Shown: positions 14,085 to 22,668 of the stretch, in pieces | How the letters are laid out: each line of letters begins with the position of its first letter | Numbering within the stretch: the first letter of the stretch is position 1 | Assembly: GCA_017477125.1 (NCBI GenBank) | Contig: JAFUXN010000073.1 | Location: 1 to 37,239 of the forward strand | Source: Selenomonadaceae bacterium | Lineage (GTDB): Bacteria; Bacillota; Negativicutes; Selenomonadales; Selenomonadaceae | Direction of reading: 5' to 3' | Length of the DNA stretch: 37,239 nt | Program-made: the position numbers and the translations under genes | The notes under the pieces: generated by a model | The model's input: only the letters and a program-made list of their open reading frames with translations | Databases searched by the model: none | What the model was told of the DNA's origin: nothing

Positions 14085-16949
14085 TCAATCGTTGAGCTTG
14101 AGGATCATCGCCTCATTGACGGGCTCATCGTTCGAAGGTGCCTCTCTCCTGCTTCCGATCCTGAATTCGATTGTGTCTTCGGTGTGAACGCGAACGTAGA
14201 GCGTCATCTTCTTCGGGTCCTTGACGAATTTCGCCACGCTCGCCGACAACGGGATCAACGTGTTGCGATCGATCACCGGGTCTTTCGTGTACCAGAGTTC
14301 GGTTTTCTTCGTCTCCTTGCTGACTTTGCCCGCCGCGCGCCAAGCGGTTTCGACGTTGTTCTTCTCGATCACCTTCACCGGATTATCATTTCTCGGATCG
14401 ATGTACACGACGTTGAATTGGAACGGCGGACGCTCATCTTCGCCGATCTTGGCGCCCGCATTCTTATAACCGAACAGCCCCAAGCGCAACTGCCCGAACG
14501 CCACCGCCGTCTTCTCATTGACCTTATACATGTCATCGAGCCGCTCATCGTTGAGCCCCTCGCCGATCCGTTCGATGTAATTGCGATCGGCATTGACGGG
14601 GAACGTTTGCGTCATGATCTCGTGCACGAAATGCTGACGGCTCGCGTTGCCGCCGAGGAAGATGTGCACGTCGTCCGCGTTGAAGTCGTCGAGCCCCGCC
14701 TCATGGATCGCCTCGATGTTGCGGGTGAAGTTCAGCTCCATGGTCGTCTTGAACTTCTCGATGATATCTCTGATCTGATCCTCAATGAAATCATCGATGC
14801 CCGTCACCGTCAATTCCAAACCTTCAACGGGACTGCCGTCGGCACTGCGCAATGACGGGAACCGAACCATGCCGTCGGAGAGGAACTTCACCTCGTCCTC
14901 GCTCTCGCCCTTGAACAATTCTTCCAAGCAGTTGTCGGCACTGAGCCCGTCGTAGTCCGCGGGATTATATTTGAACAGCGTGCGAGCCAAATTCTCTTTG
15001 AGCATGTAGACATTGCTGTTGGCGATGTCGTCACCGCGTTCGCTGAGCAGTCCTTCATAGCCGCCCGGCACAAATTCACCTTCGGGCAACACGAATTTGA
15101 TCCGATTCTCGACCATCGTATCTTGATTGTCGCAATAAATCTTGTAAGCGAGCTGATGAATGAGCTTCTCGCCGCCTGCCGTTTCATCGCCGTCGGTACC
15201 GAAGTTCTCAATGATCAACTCGTCGTCGGTGTCGTCGCTGTCGAGCGCCGCGCGGAACATGCCGAATGCGAAGTCGACGGTGCCGCCGCCGAGATCGAAG
15301 ATCGCAAACATCTGCGGAGTTTCGTCGTCGTCGAGTTTAAGTTGTTTGCCGACGATTGCGCCCGCGCATGCGATCGGCTCGGGGTAATCCATCTGCACTT
15401 TGATGAGCGGCATGCCCTCTTCGTCGACGGCGTCACGCAAAGTTTTGGGCAACGCGCGTCTGATCCCGTACTCGAGCGATTGACGAATGCTTTCGCCGAT
15501 CGTCTTCTTGTTGAACTTCACCGGGTAGCTGATCTGATACGTCTTATAAAATTTCTCGTTGGCGGGGTTGTTGATGGCGCGGCTGAGCAGGTAGCCGTAG
15601 AAGGCGATCGGATTGAATTTCTGATTGGTGTTGTCCTCGTCGGCAAGCGAATCGGTGAGAATGACGGGCTTGGCGGCGTCGCCCTTCTCGCCGAAGTAGG
15701 GAGTAAATTTGAGCTCATTGCCCTTGGCGAGCAGCGACGGGATCATCTTGAGCTGAGTGATGATCGATGCCATCTTGCGACGGGAGACTTCGCCTTCGCC
15801 GACCGTCTGATATTCGTCCTCGACGGTATAGCCCGAATCGTAATCGGCGTTCTTGTCATCGATGTAGCCGTCGATCTTGGTGAGGAAGAACGGGCAATTT
15901 TCGTTGGCGCTCTGCCACTGATTGAAGACCTCGCCCCAATTGTAGATCATGAGGTTGGTCGGATTTTCGTAGGCGTTATCTTTGGAGTCCTTGTTGAGTT
16001 TGTAATTGCCCGAGAGGCTGAAGAGGCGATCCTTGCCCTTGGCTTTGATGGCGGCGCAGGTTGAGGAGGTGCCGAAGTCGAGCGAGACGACGTTATCATC
16101 GAGCAAAGGATTTTCGCCGTCGCGCAGACGAGTGTCGCGAACGCAGATTTTGATCGGGAACGAGAAGACGACATTTTCATGGGTCGACGCGTAAGTGTTA
16201 TGTATTTCGAATCTGCCCATGAACTCGGGGGCGTGCTCGGCGATGTCGTTGTCCTCGAGCGCCGCGCCGAGTTTATTGGTGTCGATATAGACGTGGTACT
16301 TGCGTTCGGGAGTTTTCAGCGAGCTCTTGACGCAGCGGATTTCTTCTTCGAACACCGGAACGATATCGATGCCGTTGATCTGATGCCAGTAGAGGCATGC
16401 CTTTTGAGTGAGATCGGAGTAATCTTTTTCCTCGGGCAATCCCTCAATGGTGATCTCGAATTTCCTGAAGCCGTGCATGGTCCAGATGCCGCAGGTATTC
16501 GAGAAGAGCAGGCTCGACGGGATTTCGGGATAACCGAACATGTCTTTTTCGGTGATGTCGCAGTAGGAAATCTTTGGGAAGTCCTTCGTATCGTCGGGAT
16601 CGGACAGGAAGAAGTCCTTGCTCAAGCCGCGGAACATATTGCTGTTACGTTTCCGCCGCGCGAACTCGCTGACGCTTTCGGGATCGACGTACTCTTCACC
16701 GAGGGCGATGTACTTGAAGAACTCGTAATCGTCGATGGTGTCATTGGCGTCGTACTCGGCATAAAAGCGGACGAGCGCCCGTTCCGGATTGAATTTGTCG
16801 AAGTTGAAGGGCAGCCTGATATTTCCGAGCCCCGCGCCGTCGGGATCAAAGCTCTCGCATTGATAATATTTGGTTTCGCCGCCGGCGTCTGTGAATCTCA
16901 TGAAAAACTTTTGGAACCGCGTGGTGGTGGGTCTGCTGTCAATGTCCAT
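14085..16949 (-). CDS. Hsp70/actin-fold ATPase with long N-terminal extension (954 aa)
   Basis: The nucleotide-binding signatures of the Hsp70 superfamily are all present: phosphate-1 VVSLDFGTSSTCAAIK (about 287-302), connect-1-like YPEPIACAGAIVG (522-534), phosphate-2 FAIFDLGGGTVDFAFG (548-563) and adenosine motif VHIFLGGNASRQHF (761-774). The first 285 residues are an extra beta-rich domain absent from DnaK, and the C-terminal 130 residues are not a normal substrate-binding lid. The protein is therefore a specialised relative, of the size class of SrfB-like proteins, though I cannot claim that family. The true start is the ATG at 16949 behind GGGGGAG; translation upstream of it is the out-of-frame shadow of the preceding gene. 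A GrpE-like protein and a tandem AAA+ ATPase are encoded in the same operon. Confidence 0.85.
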   Translation of the reverse strand: MDIDSRPTTTRFQKFFMRFTDAGGETKYYQCESFDPDGAGLGNIRLPFNFDKFNPERALVRFYAEYDANDTIDDYEFFKYIALGEEYVDPESVSEFARRKRNSNMFRGLSKDFFLSDPDDTKDFPKISYCDITEKDMFGYPEIPSSLLFSNTCGIWTMHGFRKFEITIEGLPEEKDYSDLTQKACLYWHQINGIDIVPVFEEEIRCVKSSLKTPERKYHVYIDTNKLGAALEDNDIAEHAPEFMGRFEIHNTYASTHENVVFSFPIKICVRDTRLRDGENPLLDDNVVSLDFGTSSTCAAIKAKGKDRLFSLSGNYKLNKDSKDNAYENPTNLMIYNWGEVFNQWQSANENCPFFLTKIDGYIDDKNADYDSGYTVEDEYQTVGEGEVSRRKMASIITQLKMIPSLLAKGNELKFTPYFGEKGDAAKPVILTDSLADEDNTNQKFNPIAFYGYLLSRAINNPANEKFYKTYQISYPVKFNKKTIGESIRQSLEYGIRRALPKTLRDAVDEEGMPLIKVQMDYPEPIACAGAIVGKQLKLDDDETPQMFAIFDLGGGTVDFAFGMFRAALDSDDTDDELIIENFGTDGDETAGGEKLIHQLAYKIYCDNQDTMVENRIKFVLPEGEFVPGGYEGLLSERGDDIANSNVYMLKENLARTLFKYNPADYDGLSADNCLEELFKGESEDEVKFLSDGMVRFPSLRSADGSPVEGLELTVTGIDDFIEDQIRDIIEKFKTTMELNFTRNIEAIHEAGLDDFNADDVHIFLGGNASRQHFVHEIMTQTFPVNADRNYIERIGEGLNDERLDDMYKVNEKTAVAFGQLRLGLFGYKNAGAKIGEDERPPFQFNVVYIDPRNDNPVKVIEKNNVETAWRAAGKVSKETKKTELWYTKDPVIDRNTLIPLSASVAKFVKDPKKMTLYVRVHTEDTIEFRIGSRREAPSNDEPVNEAMILKLND

Positions 16950-16977
16950 TAGGATATCTCCCCCTTGTCGAGTGTGA

Positions 16978-18150
16978 TTATTTTTCGTTGGCGAGAACGC
17001 CGACGTCCATGAGCTTGAGGTTGATGTCGTTGTTGTAGAGTTGAGCGAGACGGAGCATGTGCCAGGCGTTGGAGAAGGCGGGCGACAACGTTTTGTAATC
17101 GAGCGCCTGAATCGAGCGGTAAAGGCTCGTCTCCGTCCGGCGACGTTGCTTGATGTGATCGATGTAATTGGCGACGAACTTTTCACCGGCGGCGCGCTTG
17201 ATCGCATCGACCGCGGGCTTGCGACGGACGGAATCATCGATGCCGATTGCCGCCTCGAGCAGGTCTTGAAACAGGACGAATTTTTCATGCTCGCGCGGCA
17301 TGTCTGCGATGAGCCGATTGAAATTCTTCCTGACGGATTGATTATCGAAGCCGCCCTCGCCCGCCGCGTGCAGATAAGTTTCGAGCTCGATCGCCGAAAT
17401 CCTCAACTCGCGCGCAAGGTACTCGATCCGAATGAGCGTCTCGACATCGAGCTTGCCCTCGGCGGCGGCGGTGTCGACGATCAAACTCAAATACTCTTTG
17501 CGGAATTTGACGGCGGCATCGGCGAACGGATGACGCTCGCCCGCGATCGATATCGTGGTCAATCGGAGCAGTAAAAATTCCTGCGCGAACGTCATGAACT
17601 TCTCGTCCAACGGGTAGCGCAATACGAAATCGCCGGCGCGCTCGAAATTTGTCTCGGGGAGCAACTCAATGCCGTCGAACGTGAACCGAATGTCGGCGTA
17701 ATCGTAATGATCGATCCGATTGGTCTGATCGCGAAGATAAATCCCGTCCTTGGCGACGATCAAAAATTTTTGGCGGTTGTATTCGGAGTTGTCGGCGCCG
17801 AGCAGATGAATCGCCGCGATATTTTCTTCGGCGACGTCGCTTTCGGACAATCGTTCGTCGACCTTCCTCATGTAAGGGCAATCGAGCCTGTGACGTTGGC
17901 GGCAGGCACTTGAACCGATCAGCAATCGCTCGTCGGCGTCGTCGGGGTCGGGGTACTGATCGATTGTCTGATCGTACTTGCGAGCGAGCGAATCGATCAC
18001 GACGTTGCGCATTCGGAAGTCGAGCGGAAAGTAATGCGTTTCGGTTGCGTGCAGGAGGATGTTCTTGCGGATATTGGGCACAACGATTTCATCTTCGCCG
18101 AGTTCGGGATAAATCATGTCGGCTTTGTCGATGGGCTCCACGCTTTTCAT
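16978..18150 (-). CDS. TerB-like helical protein of the chaperone-like operon (390 aa)
   Basis: No full-length match recognised. Residues about 125-200 are beta-rich (KFLIVAKDGIYLRD, ADIRFTFDGIELLPE) and could be a PH-like domain. Residues about 220-270 (YLSLIVDTAAAEGKLDVET, LIRIEYLARELRISAIELE) have the length, spacing and acidic turn of TerB, the helical domain of tellurite-resistance and related stress systems. Near residue 80 there is a C-x8-C with an intervening His (CRQRHRLDC). It is cytoplasmic by sequence. The ATG follows GGAGGCGATGAT and the gene ends 28 bases before the Hsp70-like gene. The TerB assignment is a by-eye inference. Confidence 0.65.
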   Translation of the reverse strand: MKSVEPIDKADMIYPELGEDEIVVPNIRKNILLHATETHYFPLDFRMRNVVIDSLARKYDQTIDQYPDPDDADERLLIGSSACRQRHRLDCPYMRKVDERLSESDVAEENIAAIHLLGADNSEYNRQKFLIVAKDGIYLRDQTNRIDHYDYADIRFTFDGIELLPETNFERAGDFVLRYPLDEKFMTFAQEFLLLRLTTISIAGERHPFADAAVKFRKEYLSLIVDTAAAEGKLDVETLIRIEYLARELRISAIELETYLHAAGEGGFDNQSVRKNFNRLIADMPREHEKFVLFQDLLEAAIGIDDSVRRKPAVDAIKRAAGEKFVANYIDHIKQRRRTETSLYRSIQALDYKTLSPAFSNAWHMLRLAQLYNNDINLKLMDVGVLANEK

Positions 18151-18177
18151 ATCATCGCCTCCAATCGAGCGGGGAAC

Positions 18178-18351
18178 TCAGAACAGCTTGCGGATGCCGC
18201 GCGTGATCTTCGCCACGACCGTCACGACTTTGCTCTTGGCTTTGGTCGTTTCGGACTGCTTGGCGGTCTCGCTGATAATTTCGTGCGTGACGGGGATTTT
18301 GATTTCGATGTCGTTCTTGACGGCGGGATAAATCATTTGCCTCTCTTCCAT
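18178..18351 (-). CDS. 57-residue basic protein, first gene of nine-gene operon
   Basis: The small protein starts MEERQMIYPAVKNDIEIKIP and has a lysine/arginine-rich second half (KAKSKVVTVVAKITRGIRKL) that could form an amphipathic helix. The ATG at 18351 follows GAGGTGATCAAC, a clear ribosome site, and only 27 bases separate its stop from the next gene. A longer reading frame starting at 18456 would run through the leader terminator and has no ribosome site, so I reject it. No family recognised. A peptide that docks on nucleic acid, membrane or a partner protein is possible. Confidence 0.6.
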   Translation of the reverse strand: MEERQMIYPAVKNDIEIKIPVTHEIISETAKQSETTKAKSKVVTVVAKITRGIRKLF

Positions 18352-18388
18352 GTTGATCACCTCGACTAAAATTTTCATGATCGCAATC

Positions 18389-18417
18389 AAAAAAGCATGG
18401 TCGATTAAACCATGCTT
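18389..18417 (-). terminator. Leader terminator before the nine-gene operon
   Basis: Minus strand: AAGCATGGT, a seven-base loop, ACCATGCTT, then six T. It is a perfect nine-pair stem 38 bases before the first gene. It may serve as the gdhA terminator, as an attenuator of the operon promoter upstream of it, or as both. Confidence 0.7.
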
Positions 18418-18448
18418 ATCGATAACAATTAAATCACAGTCGGCGCCT

Positions 18449-18494
18449 GCGTTCAAGTACAGATAATATACCCGTTAGTTGAACGCGGCGTTAA
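18449..18494 (-). promoter_or_regulatory. Promoter and inverted-repeat operator of the nine-gene operon
   Basis: Minus strand: TTAACG (18494-18489), an 18-base spacer, and TATATT (18470-18465). A perfect eight-base inverted repeat, GCGTTCAA at 18449-18456 and TTGAACGC at 18479-18486, brackets the -10 region with its centre near 18467. This is the arrangement expected of a repressor operator. No dedicated regulator gene is seen in the operon. Confidence 0.5.
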
Positions 18495-18525
18495 GGGGGC
18501 GGAAAAATTTTCGTGGCGCGAGGGA

Positions 18526-19899
<1,374 letters not shown>

Positions 19900-19926
19900 T
19901 CATTGGTTGTCGTGAACGGCTTGAAT

Positions 19927-19968
19927 TATAATCGCTCGATTATAGTTTGTATAGGGTTTCGAGGTCAA
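19927..19968 (-). promoter_or_regulatory. gdhA promoter with palindromic operator candidate
   Basis: Minus strand: TTGACC (19968-19963), 18-base spacer, TATAAT (19944-19939). A perfect palindrome, TATAATCG-CT-CGATTATA at 19927-19944, covers the -10 and the likely start point. Confidence 0.65.
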
Positions 19969-19985
19969 AATACAATATACTTCGA

Positions 19986-20013
19986 TTGCATACAGCGGTC
20001 GATGGTGTATAAT
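19986..20013 (+). promoter_or_regulatory. Promoter of the 20034-22222 operon
   Basis: TTGCAT (19986-19991), a 16-base spacer and a consensus TATAAT (20008-20013), 21 bases before the first ATG. It is divergent from the gdhA promoter. Confidence 0.65.
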
Positions 20014-20033
20014 GGTTGGCGAGAGGAGTGTTG

Positions 20034-20330
20034 ATGATGGCGGATCAATTGCGCAACGAACGCAAAGAGATCATAGAGCAATTCAGTTCGGTGCCGGAGA
20101 AGATGCGTCGGGTGAATGAAGTGTCGGCGCAATACAATCAGAAGCTTGAACAGTACAAGCAGTTGAATTACACGAGCAGCAAGGAGAATCGCGACCAGCG
20201 TCTGATGATCTATGCGGAGATCAAAATTTTGGGTTGGATACTCGGCAAGTCGGAGAAGGAAGTGCTGAAGGCGCTCAACCAATGCGTGGCAGGCAATCCG
20301 TTGGGCGTGAACGCGGTGGCGGAGTATTGA
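20034..20330 (+). CDS. Small helical protein of unknown function (98 aa)
   Basis: I do not recognise a family. The protein is short, charged and predicted helical (LRNERKEIIEQFSSVPEKM, NEVSAQYNQKLEQYKQL), with a hydrophobic patch IYAEIKILGWILG near residue 70, but no clear membrane segment. GGAG lies nine bases before the ATGATG pair; either ATG could start it. It is followed one base later by the membrane-protein gene and that by the phosphatase gene, so the three are one tightly packed operon. Its helical middle resembles DUF-type cytoplasmic partners of membrane proteins, but that is only inference. Confidence 0.6.
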   Translation: MMADQLRNERKEIIEQFSSVPEKMRRVNEVSAQYNQKLEQYKQLNYTSSKENRDQRLMIYAEIKILGWILGKSEKEVLKALNQCVAGNPLGVNAVAEY

Positions 20331-20331
20331 C

Positions 20332-20997
20332 ATGAGGAAGATTGACGACGACGAGCTTACTCGATCGAACACCGAATCGGTCAAGCTCATGAAGTTGATA
20401 GCGAACTCGGAGATTGAGGATTGGAATCCGTACCAAACGGAAGTGTACGCGGCGATTGCCGTGTTATTTTTTATGATGTCGATCGCATGCGTGGTGCTCG
20501 GGTACGGGATCGGTTTCGAGGGACGGGAGAACGCTTACCACAAGGAGATCATTCCGAGCAAAGCGTTGAGCTATATCGACGACGGACAATTGATTGCGTT
20601 GCCGAACGGGAATTATCCGGTGGCGATGCCGTCGGGCGACGAGTGGCTGACGATCAACGGCGCGAGGAAATTTCCGTTGTTGATGGTGATGGTGCCGACG
20701 GCGGACGGTCAATTGAAGCTCTACCCGTTGAACATTGAAGATGACTCGTTCTTGCCGCGGGAGGGTCGAATGTTGGCGCTCAACATCTTGATCGGATTTA
20801 CGAGCGCGCATGCGGAGAATCGATTGCAGTACGACGAGAAGCACGGCAACGTTGAGGATTACAAACGGAAGGCGTATTATTATTTGGAAGTGAGGAGCGG
20901 CGCGGGACGAATGAGGCGCGGCTATAAACAATCGCGCTCGACCGATCCGATTGAGGAGATGCTGACCGTTTACAAGCTCACGAACGGAGGGCGATGA
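20332..20997 (+). CDS. Single-pass membrane protein of unknown function (221 aa)
   Basis: One transmembrane segment is clear at about residues 38-60 (VYAAIAVLFFMMSIACVVLG), with a short cytoplasmic N-terminus and a larger outer part rich in beta strands (GQLIALPNGNYPVAMPSG, KFPLLMVMVPTADGQLKLY). The C-terminal 50 residues are basic and tyrosine-rich. The start lies one base after the stop of the 98-residue gene and the stop one base before the phosphatase start. It may hold an assembly at the inner membrane next to the exported phosphatase. No family recognised. Confidence 0.65.
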   Translation: MRKIDDDELTRSNTESVKLMKLIANSEIEDWNPYQTEVYAAIAVLFFMMSIACVVLGYGIGFEGRENAYHKEIIPSKALSYIDDGQLIALPNGNYPVAMPSGDEWLTINGARKFPLLMVMVPTADGQLKLYPLNIEDDSFLPREGRMLALNILIGFTSAHAENRLQYDEKHGNVEDYKRKAYYYLEVRSGAGRMRRGYKQSRSTDPIEEMLTVYKLTNGGR

Positions 20998-20998
20998 C

Positions 20999-22222
20999 AT
21001 GACCAGGCGAGAATTTTTGATGGCGATGTTGGGGAGCGGCTTGCTGTTGACGGCATGCGGTACCGAACGCGAGCCCGTTGATAATTTTTCAAAGCTCGAG
21101 GTGAAGAATCTCCGGCAGATCATCACCGCCGATCCGTCGACGTCGCGAACGATCATGTTTCAAGCCGACGAGCCGTTGAGCGATCCGATCATTGAATTGC
21201 AGCTCGACGACACGATCCGATCGATCAAAGCGGTCGACTGCTCCTTCGACGACGACGAGCACACTCATCACCAGTACTCCGCGCGGATCGATAATCTGAA
21301 GGCGGGCGCCGCTTACAAATATCGCGTGGTCGACGGCAGCGCTCGAACCGATTGGCATGCTCTAAAGACTGCCGACGGCAATTCGTTCAAGGCGTTGATC
21401 TTCCCCGACAGTCAATGCGCCGATTATGGAGTGTGGGCGTCGGTGGCGATGGCGGCGTACGAAAAAAATCCCGACGCGGAGTTTTTCATCAACGTCGGGG
21501 ACATTGTTGACAACGGCGAGGATCGGACGCAATGGCAGGCTTGGTTCGACGGCGCGCCGTTCATCGATCGGATTCCGTTCGTGCCGGTGATGGGCAATCA
21601 TGAGACTTACAATCGGCAGTGGGAAGTTCGCGAGCCCGTTGCTTATCTCAAACTGTTTGATGTGCCGTCGAACAACATCGCCGCCTTCGAACGATATTAT
21701 TACTCGTTTGACCGCGGCGATGTGCATTGGATCGTGCTCAACACGGAGCCCTTTGCGGGGTTGATCGACGAGCAGAAGTCGTGGTTGCGAGCCGACGTTG
21801 AGGCGAGCGATCGAAAATGGCGCGTGGTGTTATTGCATCGAGACGTGTTGCAGTATCGGATCATCGGTCGCCCCGAACGGCAGGAGGGCATTTCGGAATC
21901 GGGGCAAGACTTCATGCCGCTGTTCGACGAGCTTGGGATCGATCTGGTGCTGTCGGCGCACCTACACACGTATCGCAATCGCGGACGGATATTCAACTTC
22001 GAACGCTCGGAGCATGGGGCGTTGTACATCTTGACGGGGCTGGCGGGCGACGTTCGATATCCGATATGGATTGATCACGAGCTCGATGAGTATGTGGCGC
22101 CGCAGCCCGAGACGGATAATTATCTGACGCTCGAGGCGAGTGATGATGAACTGGTCGTAAAATGTTATCTGCCCGACGGGCGGGAGATCGATCGGGCGGT
22201 TGTGACCAAGCCGAGTGAATGA
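20999..22222 (+). CDS. Tat-type lipoprotein metallophosphoesterase, purple-acid-phosphatase-like
   Basis: The N-terminus MTRREFLMAMLGSGLLLTAC combines a twin-arginine motif with a lipobox, Cys20, so the mature protein is probably an exported, lipid-anchored enzyme. Residues about 40-120 form a fibronectin-like beta domain (DEPLSDPIIELQLDDTIRS, AGAAYKYRVVDGSARTDW). The catalytic calcineurin-like domain follows, with FPDSQCAD, NVGDIVDNGEDRTQW, VPVMGNHETYN, VLLHRDVLQ and LVLSAHLHTYRNRG supplying metal ligands. This domain order matches purple acid phosphatases, which hydrolyse phosphomonoesters with two metals. The usual GHxH reads AHLH. Last gene of a three-gene operon, it is followed by a field of hairpins. 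Confidence 0.85.
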   Translation: MTRREFLMAMLGSGLLLTACGTEREPVDNFSKLEVKNLRQIITADPSTSRTIMFQADEPLSDPIIELQLDDTIRSIKAVDCSFDDDEHTHHQYSARIDNLKAGAAYKYRVVDGSARTDWHALKTADGNSFKALIFPDSQCADYGVWASVAMAAYEKNPDAEFFINVGDIVDNGEDRTQWQAWFDGAPFIDRIPFVPVMGNHETYNRQWEVREPVAYLKLFDVPSNNIAAFERYYYSFDRGDVHWIVLNTEPFAGLIDEQKSWLRADVEASDRKWRVVLLHRDVLQYRIIGRPERQEGISESGQDFMPLFDELGIDLVLSAHLHTYRNRGRIFNFERSEHGALYILTGLAGDVRYPIWIDHELDEYVAPQPETDNYLTLEASDDELVVKCYLPDGREIDRAVVTKPSE

Positions 22223-22232
22223 TTGAAGATAG

Positions 22233-22266
22233 GGAGCGCCCGCCTTCGAAGCCGGCGGCTCGCTCC
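22233..22266. repeat. Repeated hairpin, copy 1
   Basis: Arms GGAGCG..CCGCC and GGCGG..CGCTCC enclose TTCGAAGCC. One of three copies that differ by one to three bases. Confidence 0.8.
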
Positions 22267-22310
22267 TCCCACGGTTGAGCGCAACGGTTGAATGGGTGCG
22301 GATAAAAATA

Positions 22311-22344
22311 GGAGCGCCCGCCTTCGATGCCGGCGGCTCGCTCC
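22311..22344. repeat. Repeated hairpin, copy 2
   Basis: Same arms as copy 1, with loop TTCGATGCC. It lies 44 bases after copy 1 in the same orientation. Confidence 0.8.
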
Positions 22345-22408
22345 TCTCCTTGCATCGAGCCAACAATCCGAGGTTGCTGATAATATTTTTAGTGCCGATC
22401 AACGGGTT

Positions 22409-22449
22409 GGCGTCGTCCGCCCCGCGATACGGCGGCGACGCCTTTTTTT
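22409..22449 (+). terminator. Strong intrinsic terminator
   Basis: GGCGTCGTCCGCC pairs with GGCGGCGACGCC with a one-base bulge and is followed by seven T on the plus strand. It is 187 bases after the phosphatase stop, so it either ends that transcript late or ends a short RNA of its own. Confidence 0.8.
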
Positions 22450-22470
22450 ATGGAGTTTGAGAAAAAGAAG

Positions 22471-22508
22471 GGAGCGCCCGCCTCCGATGCCGGCGGCTCG
22501 CTCCTTTT
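22471..22508 (+). repeat. Repeated hairpin, copy 3, followed by TTTT
   Basis: Same arms as copies 1 and 2, loop TCCGATGCC, with TTTTAT directly after the stem, so this copy can terminate plus-strand transcripts. Confidence 0.75.
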
Positions 22509-22668
22509 ATGTTAGGGGTGACGGTTGAAGAAAGTAGCGCCCTCCTGTTCGCGCGGCGGAGCGCTACTTCTTTCTTACTTCCGATCACCTAATCTCAAAG
22601 ATATTTGGGTTGCCGACGGTGAAGCGCGACAGCCGCCCCATGAGCAGGCGGGGGCGCGCTATTTTTGA

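Larger units (their letters stand above)
22223..22668. other. Gene-free interval with at least six GC-rich hairpins
   Basis: The stretch lies between the convergent phosphatase and nadK genes and has no coding potential that I can support. It holds three near-identical hairpins (22233-22266, 22311-22344, 22471-22504), a strong classic terminator (22409-22449), a different hairpin with arms AAGTAGCGC/GCGCTACTT (about 22528-22574), and one at about 22623-22665 followed by TTTTT. Confidence 0.75.

Noticed and set aside
16950-17288. N-terminal extension of the Hsp70-like gene
   Set aside because: The upstream frame is serine/arginine/threonine-rich shadow of the TerB-like gene; a clear ribosome site sets the ATG at 16949.
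22223-22668. Small genes between the phosphatase gene and nadK
   Set aside because: The short frames run through the hairpins, lack ribosome sites and read as proline/arginine-rich noise.
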